A stretch of 19,132 bases of DNA from JBFILW01 sp041612005. GTDB lineage: Bacteria; Gemmatimonadota; Gemmatimonadetes; Palauibacterales; Palauibacteraceae. Made by a program: the position numbers and the translations under genes. The DNA lies in assembly GCA_041612005.1 (NCBI GenBank), contig JBFILW010000032.1, positions 1-19,132 of the forward strand. The letters run 5' to 3'. The notes beneath the pieces are model-generated. The model saw only the letters and a list, made by a program, of their open reading frames with translations. It was not told where the DNA came from and did not search any database. This document shows, one piece after another, positions 13,758 through 19,132 of the stretch. Every line of letters starts with the position of its first letter. Positions within the stretch are counted from its first letter, which is position 1.

Positions 13758-14927
13758 TCAGGACTGGGCGGAGATGTGCTCTCCGATGAGGATCTTGCCG
13801 ATCTCGTCACGCTGGATCTGGTTCGTGCCCTCGTAGATCTGGGTGATCTTGGCGTCGCGCATGAACTTTTCGATCGGATAGTCCCGCATGTAGCCGGATC
13901 CACCGAACACCTGGACGGCGTCGGTGGTTACCTGCATGGCCATGTCGGAGGCGAAAAGCTTCGACATGGCGGAGTAGATAGTCGGCCGGACCTTCGGATT
14001 CGAGTCGACATGGCGCGCGACAGAGTAAACGAGCGCGCGAGCGGCTTCAACGCGGGTCGCCATGTCGGCGAGCAGAAACCGCAGGCCCTGAAACGATGAG
14101 ACCGGGGAACCGAACTGCCGCCTGGTAATGGCCCAATCGACCGCCATGTCGAGTGCGCCCTGCGCGATGCCGAGCGCCTGAGCGGCGACGCCGGGTCGGC
14201 TGGCGTCGAACGTGCGCATGGCGGTGATGAACCCGGTCCCCTCCCGCCCGATCAGGTTCTCGACCGGGACCCGGCAGTCCTCGAACACCAGCTCGCGGGT
14301 CACCGATGCGCGGATCCCCATCTTGTCTTCCTTCTCCCCGAACGAGAAACCGGGCGTGTCCTTCTCGACCACGATCGCGCTGGCCCCGCGCGGTCCCTTG
14401 CTCGGGTCGGTCATCACTATGACGGAGTAGACCTCGGCCTCCCCCGCGTTGGTGATCCACTGTTTGAGGCCGTTGAGCACGTAGTGGTCGCCGTCGCGCA
14501 CGGCGGTCGTCCGGATGCCGCCGGCGTCCGATCCGGCCTGCGGTTCCGTGATCGCGAATCCAGCCAGCCGCTTCCCGGTGGCGATGTCAGGCAACAGCCG
14601 CCGCTTCAGCTCCTCGCTGCCGGAGATGATGATCGGGAGAGCGCCGAGCGCCGTGCTTCCCAGCGCGAGCGAGATCCCGCCGCACGCCTTGGAGAACTCC
14701 TCGGTGACGAGCACCAGGTTCATCGTCCGAGCGCCGTCGGCCAGGCCGCCGTACTCCTCGTCGATGAAGACGCCGAACAAATCCGCCTGCGCCATCTTCT
14801 CGACGATGGGCCACGGGAACTCTCCGGTCCGGTCATACTCGGCGGCCACCGGCCGGATGTCGTTCTCGGCAATCGTCCGGGCGAGCTCCCGGATCGCCTC
14901 CTGCCCCTCGGTCAGGAAATAGTCCAC
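13758..14927 (-). CDS. Acyl-CoA dehydrogenase (short/medium-chain, butyryl-CoA type)
   Basis: This 389-aa flavoenzyme has family-typical length and all hallmark segments: AFITEP-like FAD signature AITEPQAGSDAG (125-136), QWITNAG (157-163), ITRRQFGSPVSSFQGLRFLLADMAT (267-291), and QVFGGSGYMRDYP (339-351). The catalytic base is Glu366 in IYEGTNQIQR, the position used by short-chain and butyryl-CoA dehydrogenases. It oxidises acyl-CoA thioesters to trans-2-enoyl-CoA, passing electrons to electron-transfer flavoprotein in the cytoplasm. It starts at GTG 14927, one base after the stop of the 240-aa gene, with no good Shine-Dalgarno, so it is probably translated by coupling. Chain-length preference cannot be told from the sequence. 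An acyl-CoA synthetase remnant lies about 1.4 kb away on the other strand. Confidence 0.93.
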   Translation of the reverse strand: MDYFLTEGQEAIRELARTIAENDIRPVAAEYDRTGEFPWPIVEKMAQADLFGVFIDEEYGGLADGARTMNLVLVTEEFSKACGGISLALGSTALGALPIIISGSEELKRRLLPDIATGKRLAGFAITEPQAGSDAGGIRTTAVRDGDHYVLNGLKQWITNAGEAEVYSVIVMTDPSKGPRGASAIVVEKDTPGFSFGEKEDKMGIRASVTRELVFEDCRVPVENLIGREGTGFITAMRTFDASRPGVAAQALGIAQGALDMAVDWAITRRQFGSPVSSFQGLRFLLADMATRVEAARALVYSVARHVDSNPKVRPTIYSAMSKLFASDMAMQVTTDAVQVFGGSGYMRDYPIEKFMRDAKITQIYEGTNQIQRDEIGKILIGEHISAQS

Positions 14928-14928
14928 G

Positions 14929-15651
14929 CTATGACCAGAGCAGCGGGTGCTGGACCCACACCTCGCCAGTGTCGATCAGGATCCGCACCAGGTGCTCGGG
15001 CAGGGAGTCGCCGAACGAGCTGAGGTCGAGCCGGCCGAACAGGGTATTCGGCTCGGCCAGAAACACGAGGCGGCTCAACAGCTGTTTGACGTCCAGATTC
15101 ACGTCGGTCATGCTGACCCGCACGGTGCTGCCATCGGCCATGGCCTTGAAGTCACCTTCCGGATACAGGCCTTCAAACGTGTCCGCGAGATGCTGGAGCT
15201 CGTTCGCCGCCGTGTCGGCCTCCTTCGAGACAAACTCGACCTGGCCGTTCAACCTCTGCTCGTAGGGCTGGATCGTGATCTCGTGCCCGTCACCGTACGG
15301 TTTCTTTGCCGCGCCCTCGTAGTTGGGGTGCGCCCATTCGATGGTCAGCGCGCCCCCACTCCTCACGCGCAGACGCACGAGCTCACCCGTCGCCTCCGTA
15401 TGCACGAAGAGGGCACCACCCGGGATGCGCATCTGCAGATCGTATGGGATGTCGTTGAGGATGCGGACGAGCTCGCTCGCCGTCGAGGCAAGAACCGGCG
15501 CATCGGTTGGCTCGACATGCCGAACCACGATCGCTCCGGCGCCCGGATCGAATTCGAGCCAATCTCCGGGCAGCGCCGCCAGCTTAGCACGCACGCCCTC
15601 GGGCAGCTCGCCGATCTCGATTCGGCCGTGGCACTCTGATACATGAGACAT
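14929..15651 (-). CDS. Unrecognised 240-aa cytoplasmic protein upstream of acyl-CoA dehydrogenase
   Basis: I do not recognise this protein. It starts at ATG 15651 (MSHVSECHGRIEIGELPEG), supported by GGAG six bases upstream. There is no signal peptide or membrane segment. Residues about 30-125 look beta-rich (LEFDPGAGAIVVRHVEP, MRIPGGALFVHTEATGELVRLRVRSG); about 130-180 is charged and helical (VSKEADTAANELQHLADTFEGLYPEG); the tail includes VNLDVKQLLSRLVFLAEPNTLFGRLDLSSFG and ends VWVQHPLLWS. The single-base gap to the acyl-CoA dehydrogenase indicates co-translation, so a role linked to that enzyme or its substrate is possible. The gene is clearly real by its ribosome site, context and protein-like composition. 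Confidence 0.75.
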   Translation of the reverse strand: MSHVSECHGRIEIGELPEGVRAKLAALPGDWLEFDPGAGAIVVRHVEPTDAPVLASTASELVRILNDIPYDLQMRIPGGALFVHTEATGELVRLRVRSGGALTIEWAHPNYEGAAKKPYGDGHEITIQPYEQRLNGQVEFVSKEADTAANELQHLADTFEGLYPEGDFKAMADGSTVRVSMTDVNLDVKQLLSRLVFLAEPNTLFGRLDLSSFGDSLPEHLVRILIDTGEVWVQHPLLWS

Positions 15652-15855
15652 TGACGTCTCCGGTGGGTGTCAGGGTTCGAAGATCCTACGGATAGGAACG
15701 CAGGTCACGCTAGCCGTCAACCTCCGAAGCGGCGGGCTTCGAGCGGAAAATTCCCTACAGAGCCTCTCCAAGCGCTCCCCACAGACGCCCGATCAACCCG
15801 TGGGTAGTCTACAGAGGGCCGATATCTTCGATCAGTGCTGCGAAAGGAGGGAACC
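15652..15855. other. Divergent intergenic region with weak promoter-like sites
   Basis: These 204 bases separate the 240-aa gene (minus) from the EF-like gene (plus). On the minus strand TTGACG (15720-15715), 17 bases and TCCTAT (15697-15692) make a weak promoter. The last hexamer lies in a short inverted repeat, TCCTA (15684-15688) and TAGGA (15693-15697). On the plus side only the ribosome site before 15856 is convincing. No RNA gene is seen. Confidence 0.3.
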
Positions 15856-16110
15856 ATGGCTGAGCAACAAGTTGGAACCGTCACCCACTACTACGGACGA
15901 CCACACGTGGCGGTCATCAGTTTGAGCGATGAGGTGAGCCAGGGCGACCTGCTTCACTTTCGCGGTCACACCACCGACTTCCAGCAGGCCGTCGGCTCCA
16001 TGGAGGTCGAGCACGGGCACATCGAGAAAGCGGGCCCCGGTGCCGAGGTAGCGATCGAGGTTGCCGACCGGGTGCGCGAGCACGACCAGGTGTTCAAAGT
16101 CGAGGCCTGA
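15856..16110 (+). CDS. Small translation elongation factor-like protein (EF-Tu domain 2-type beta-barrel)
   Basis: This 84-aa protein starts at ATG 15856 after an excellent AAAGGAGG six bases upstream; the in-frame start at 15835 is not needed. The whole chain is one beta-barrel module: VGTVTHYYGRPHVAVISLSDEVSQGD, LLHFRGHTTDFQQAVGSMEVEH and KAGPGAEVAIEVADRVREHDQVFKV. This matches the stand-alone 'translation elongation factor-like protein' group, which looks like domain 2 of EF-Tu-type GTPases without the GTPase. In several genomes I recall it near peptidase U32 genes, but none is here. The function is unproven; a nucleic-acid or peptide modification role has been suggested by context only. 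No terminator follows it clearly. Confidence 0.82.
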   Translation: MAEQQVGTVTHYYGRPHVAVISLSDEVSQGDLLHFRGHTTDFQQAVGSMEVEHGHIEKAGPGAEVAIEVADRVREHDQVFKVEA

Positions 16111-16143
16111 CACACTCGAGTCCGACACACGCCGAGGCCTGAC
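16101..16143 (+). repeat. Short direct repeat after the EF-like gene
   Basis: CGAGGCCTGAC occurs at 16101-16111, across the stop codon, and again at 16133-16143, 32 bases apart. A weaker third copy (GGACCTGAC) follows at about 16152-16160. It may be slippage or debris of a local duplication. Confidence 0.45.
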
Positions 16144-16215
16144 GAAGACCGGGACCTGACCAATTCGAAGCGCTGCACCCGCGGCGCCCAATCAACCTGC
16201 GCTCTCCTCATCCCG

Positions 16216-16238
16216 GAACGGACCGTCCGTGTCCGTTC
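16216..16238. repeat. Nested inverted repeat upstream of the synthetase fragment
   Basis: GAACGGAC (16216-16223) and GTCCGTTC (16231-16238) are exact complements around 7 bases. Inside it, ACGGAC and GTCCGT pair around a single C. It could be a regulator site, a hairpin, or the scar of a rearrangement. Confidence 0.4.
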
Positions 16239-16283
16239 GAGCGCGGGACTCCAACATGCCGCATACGAAGCAGAGGGGGGAAC

Positions 16284-16454
16284 GTGAGCGAGAGAGCGAA
16301 CTGCAAGGGCGGCCTTGCCCACTTCAAGATTCCCAAGCGCATCAAGTTCGTCACCGAGTTTCCGCTCACGGTCACCGGCAAGGTGCAGAAGTTCGTCATG
16401 TGCGACATGACCGTTCGAGAGCTTGAGGAGGAGGCCACGGCCGTGCGCGTCTGA
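16284..16454 (+). pseudogene. C-terminal remnant of an AMP-binding acyl-CoA synthetase
   Basis: A 56-residue frame from GTG 16284 to TGA 16452-16454 encodes ERANCKGGLAHFKIPKRIKF, then FVTEFPLTVTGKVQKF, and a helical tail RELEEEATAVRV. This is the end of the mobile C-terminal domain of acyl-CoA synthetases (ANL superfamily). The Lys in TGKVQKF corresponds to the catalytic lysine of adenylation. Whole enzymes have 500-550 residues, so about 90% is missing, and no matching sequence is visible in the 170 bases upstream. AGAGGGGGG three bases before the GTG could still allow translation of the fragment. It is most simply a deletion remnant, perhaps once part of the nearby acyl-CoA metabolism genes. 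Confidence 0.75.
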
Positions 16455-16499
16455 TCGGCGTTCGCGGGTCCACGAAACAGGCTTCAATCACCCACCGGC

Positions 16500-16519
16500 G
16501 CCGGGCCGATGAGCCCGGC
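16500..16519 (+). terminator. Possible terminator hairpin after the synthetase remnant
   Basis: GCCGGGC (16500-16506) and GCCCGGC (16513-16519) pair around a 6-base loop and are followed by the pyrimidine run TCCTTCT. It sits 46 bases after the remnant's stop, where the old gene's terminator would be expected. Confidence 0.4.
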
Positions 16520-16659
16520 TCCTTCTGTAACGGAATCCCTTCCGAATCGTCTACATCGATGGTGAAGTGCCGCTGCGCGAGAGTTTGGCACCTCGGATCC
16601 TGGCGAGCCCAGGCGCACTCCGCCTGGGCACCTCCATCACGGACGCGACGCGAAGGGAC

Positions 16660-17127
16660 ATGGCACGATTGCGCGACAGGAGGCTCGAACTCGACCAGCA
16701 GGGTTGGACCCTGGTCGAGCTGCTGACCGTGCTCGTGATTTTTGGGATACTGATCTCGATGACCATGGACCGGTCGCAGCGGGCGATGCTCGCGGCCCAG
16801 AACGCACAGGCCGCCGTCGAGATCATGGAGATGCAGACGGCGATCGACGATTACGAGTTCGACAATGATATCCTGCCCGGCAGCCTCGCCGCAGTGGGCC
16901 ACGGCGGCAAGCTGGATCCGTGGGGCCGGGCCTACGTCTACACGATCATCACGGACATCGACCTGGCGCGCAAGGACAAGTTCCTCGTCCCCCTCAATAC
17001 TTCGTACGACCTCTACAGCATGGGAGCCGATGGCAGAAGCGCGCTCCCTCTGACCGCTCCGGCGAGCCACGACGACATCGTTCGCGGCAGCGACGGAGGG
17101 TACATCGGGCTGGCGGCGGGCTACTGA
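16660..17127 (+). CDS. GspG-like type II/IV pseudopilin
   Basis: This 155-aa protein, from ATG 16660, has a 15-residue basic leader ending in Gly15, then WTLVELLTVLVIFGILIS: a prepilin-peptidase site with Glu at mature position 5 and the usual hydrophobic helix. The first mature residue is Trp rather than the usual Phe or Met. The rest resembles the major type II secretion pseudopilin GspG: AIDDYEFDNDILPG, LDPWGRAYVYTI, YDLYSMGADG and DDIVRGSDGGYI. Such subunits build the inner-membrane pseudopilus. A longer frame from GTG 16567 would give an implausible 46-residue leader. No other secretion or pilus gene is in view. The HD-GYP gene begins 16 bases downstream and is probably co-transcribed. 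Confidence 0.82.
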   Translation: MARLRDRRLELDQQGWTLVELLTVLVIFGILISMTMDRSQRAMLAAQNAQAAVEIMEMQTAIDDYEFDNDILPGSLAAVGHGGKLDPWGRAYVYTIITDIDLARKDKFLVPLNTSYDLYSMGADGRSALPLTAPASHDDIVRGSDGGYIGLAAGY

Positions 17128-17143
17128 GGCGGCAGCCGGCACG

Positions 17144-19132
17144 ATGAGCTTCAGCGGCACGTTCCTGCGCACCAAGGTGGCCCGGCGAATCCTGGGCTTG
17201 TTCATGCTGAGCGCCCTGCTTCCCATCGCCGCGCTCGCCATCATCTCGTACCACCAAGTGACCGGTCAGCTGTACGAGCAGAACCGGCATCAGCTTCGCG
17301 AGTTGAGCCGGACGGCTGGTACCGGGATCCTCGAACGGCTCGACCTCCTGAGTGCCGACCTGCAACTCGTTGCCCTGGCCCTCGATGCGCCATCCCGGTC
17401 GCTTGCGGACACCCTGCCCGTGGCATTGCGCGTCCCGCTAGAGAGCAAGTTCCGCGGCGTCGTCCTGATCGGGCCTGCCGGCTCCCACGATCCGGTCTTC
17501 GGATCCGTCGCGGAAGCGCCGGCACCGAGCGATGACCAGAGCGCCCACCTGGCCACCGGCCGGTCGCTGCTCGCTAACGCGGGGAGCGCGGCTCGGCCGG
17601 CGCTCTTCCTGGCGCGCGCTATCGACCCGCACGATGTCGCTCGCGGCCTCGTTTGGGGTGAGGTCGACCTCGAGCATCTGATGCACGCGGGCACCGGCGG
17701 TACGCTTCCGACTGGCGTCTCGATGTGCGTGCTCACCGACAGCCGATCGAGCGTCTACTGCCCCGCTTCGATCCCCCCGAGCGCGCTGGCGGACCTGAGG
17801 CAAGTCGTCACGTCTCCGGATTCGGCTCGACTGGACTGGGCGGTCAACGGAGAAGACGTCCAGGCCAGCTACTGGTCGATGTTCCTCGGCTACCAGTACG
17901 GCGCTCCGGACTGGACGATCGTTCTCAGCCGGCCGAAGGCCGACATACTCGGACCGCTGATGGAGTTCAAGCGGACGTTCGTATTCGTCATCTTGCTTGC
18001 GGTGGGGTTCGTCTTCCTGTTCAGCAACGTCGAGATTCGCAAGAATCTCAGGCCCCTGGAAGAGCTCAAGAAAGGCACCCTGCGGATCGCCGAAGGCAGG
18101 TTCGAAGAGCCGGTGACCGTCGAGAGCCGCGACGAGTTCGAGGACCTGGCTCACGCCTTCAACGACATGTCCCGCAGCCTCGCTCTCCAGTTCGACACGT
18201 TGACGGCGATCAGCGACATCGACCACGCCGTGCTCTCCGCTTTCGACAAGAAGCGGACCGTGGATACAGTGCTCGGTCGCGCCCGCGAGGCCGTGGGCTG
18301 CGACAGCGTCAGCATGAGCTTGTTCCGGTCGGTGCGCTCGCCCAGCGGAAGCGAGCTGCGCTCCTCCCGCTGGGTCGAGGGCGCGGGCATGGTGGCCGAG
18401 GGGGCCCTGCCAGACTCGGAGCTGGAGGAGCTCCACGCGCATCCAGGCAACCTGATCCTCGATGGCGACGCCGACGACCGGACCTACCTGGAATTCGGTG
18501 GGAACCTGGGGTACGAGCCTCGCCGCTTCGTGGTGTTGCCCATGCGGGCCGAGGAGAGGATCAGCGGCGTTCTGGTCCTGGGATACGGCGAAGGGGCCGC
18601 GGCCACGGCCGCTCCGCGCCTCGACCGAAGGCTGTCCGACGAGGTGCGGCAGGGGCGGCAGCTGGCCGATCAGATCGCGGTGGCGATGTCGAATACCAAG
18701 CTCGTGGAGGAGCTGGACGAGCTGAGCTGGGGCGCGATTACCGCCTTTGCCCGGGCGGTGGACGCCAAGTCCGCCTGGACGGCAGGCCATTCGGAGCGCG
18801 TGACGGAGCTGGCGCTGACCCTCGGCCGGGAGCTCAGGCTGTCCGAGTACGACCTCCAGAGGCTGAACCGCGGAGCCCTTCTGCACGACATCGGGAAGAT
18901 CGGAGTGCCGGGATCCGTGCTCGACAAAAGAGGGCGACTGACCGAGGAGGAGTTTGCCCAGATGCGCTCACACGCGGAGATCGGGGCCCGGATCCTCGAG
19001 CCGATCGAGGCGTTCGCGCCATCCCTCGGCATCGTGCTCCACCACCACGAGCGCTGGGACGGGGGCGGATATCCCCATGGCCTTTGCGGAGAGGAGATCC
19101 CGTACTTGGCCCGTGTGCTCTCCGTGGCCGAC
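17144..19132 (+). CDS. HAMP-GAF-HD-GYP membrane signalling protein (partial, runs off the right edge)
   Basis: The frame is open from ATG 17144 to the last base, 663 residues visible. Order: a membrane helix (about 16-36), an extracytoplasmic sensor region (about 37-275) with two cysteines near SMCVLTDSRSSVYCPAS, a second helix (about 276-296), a HAMP linker (about 299-346, LRPLEELKKGTLRIAEGRF and DEFEDLAHAFNDMSRSL), a GAF-like domain (about 355-515), and an HD-GYP domain from about 530. The latter shows GHSERV (His549), LLHDIGKIG (His581-Asp582), HHHERWDGGGYP (633-644) and the start of a VLSVAD motif at the edge. HD-GYP enzymes hydrolyse cyclic di-GMP; all visible metal ligands are present, so activity is likely. 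Pairing with the pseudopilin suggests c-di-GMP control of that apparatus. Confidence 0.9.
   Translation, partial: MSFSGTFLRTKVARRILGLFMLSALLPIAALAIISYHQVTGQLYEQNRHQLRELSRTAGTGILERLDLLSADLQLVALALDAPSRSLADTLPVALRVPLESKFRGVVLIGPAGSHDPVFGSVAEAPAPSDDQSAHLATGRSLLANAGSAARPALFLARAIDPHDVARGLVWGEVDLEHLMHAGTGGTLPTGVSMCVLTDSRSSVYCPASIPPSALADLRQVVTSPDSARLDWAVNGEDVQASYWSMFLGYQYGAPDWTIVLSRPKADILGPLMEFKRTFVFVILLAVGFVFLFSNVEIRKNLRPLEELKKGTLRIAEGRFEEPVTVESRDEFEDLAHAFNDMSRSLALQFDTLTAISDIDHAVLSAFDKKRTVDTVLGRAREAVGCDSVSMSLFRSVRSPSGSELRSSRWVEGAGMVAEGALPDSELEELHAHPGNLILDGDADDRTYLEFGGNLGYEPRRFVVLPMRAEERISGVLVLGYGEGAAATAAPRLDRRLSDEVRQGRQLADQIAVAMSNTKLVEELDELSWGAITAFARAVDAKSAWTAGHSERVTELALTLGRELRLSEYDLQRLNRGALLHDIGKIGVPGSVLDKRGRLTEEEFAQMRSHAEIGARILEPIEAFAPSLGIVLHHHERWDGGGYPHGLCGEEIPYLARVLSVAD

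Noticed and set aside
15671..15695. GGTTCGAAGATCC, resembling a tRNA T-arm
   Set aside because: The flanking bases do not pair into a T-stem, and no acceptor, D-arm or anticodon arm can be built around it.
16567..16659. Earlier GTG start for the pseudopilin
   Set aside because: It would give a 46-residue leader before the prepilin cleavage site, and the ATG at 16660 gives a normal 15-residue leader.
16396..17244. 282-codon minus-strand frame opposite the pseudopilin
   Set aside because: The plus strand encodes a clear pseudopilin and synthetase tail, while this frame has no recognisable domain.
17438..18886. 482-codon open frame on the minus strand
   Set aside because: It is antisense to the HD-GYP gene, and its product is rich in H, Q, R and G with no domain. 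High-GC codon bias keeps this frame open.

Overview
The window is a high-GC, gene-dense bacterial segment with no rRNA, tRNA, CRISPR array or intact mobile element that I can see. Gene content (a DUF3604/HupE-like/PPIase cluster, a tiny lipoprotein with a CTDNPLGPE start, a DUF2490-type barrel, a prokaryotic pentameric ligand-gated channel, a GspG-like pseudopilin, an HD-GYP protein) suggests an uncultured Gram-negative-type organism, perhaps near Gemmatimonadota or Acidobacteriota. That placement is inference from gene content only.

Layout. (1) 3-3311, plus strand: the end of a DUF3604 protein, a large HupE/UreJ-like membrane protein with two extra domains, and a membrane-anchored parvulin-type PPIase, nearly without gaps. 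(2) 3338-5706, minus strand: an ArsR-SRPBCC fusion regulator followed by a berberine-bridge-type FAD oxidase. The regulator's promoter carries a perfect 12-bp inverted repeat. (3) 5828-7576, plus strand: two genes that reproduce, as separate proteins, the middle and C-terminal domains of the 187-2442 protein. The second appears to have a one-base frameshift at its coupled start. (4) 7656-10816, minus strand: a small lipoprotein, a DUF2490-like outer-membrane barrel and an OPT-family transporter; the last two form an operon. (5) 10980-12262, plus strand: a 76-residue acidic protein overlapping (ATGA) a pentameric ligand-gated ion channel. (6) 12140-13685, minus strand: a TetR regulator with a palindromic operator inside its own promoter, then an alpha/beta hydrolase whose 3' end runs 123 bp antisense into the channel gene. 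(7) 13758-15651, minus strand: an unrecognised 240-aa protein and an acyl-CoA dehydrogenase. (8) 15856-19132, plus strand: a small EF-Tu-domain-2-like protein, a stranded C-terminal fragment of an acyl-CoA synthetase, a GspG-like pseudopilin, and an HD-GYP signalling protein cut by the window edge.

The most unusual material is the duplicated module in (1) and (3). One copy is a HupE-like channel fused to two undescribed domains. The other copy is HupE-less and split exactly at the fusion joint, so the two loci look like a fission/fusion pair of a membrane system near DUF3604 and a PPIase. Three plus-strand gene pairs use or imply ATGA overlaps. Two minus-strand regulators (ArsR-SRPBCC and TetR) look leaderless, with operators placed on their own promoters.
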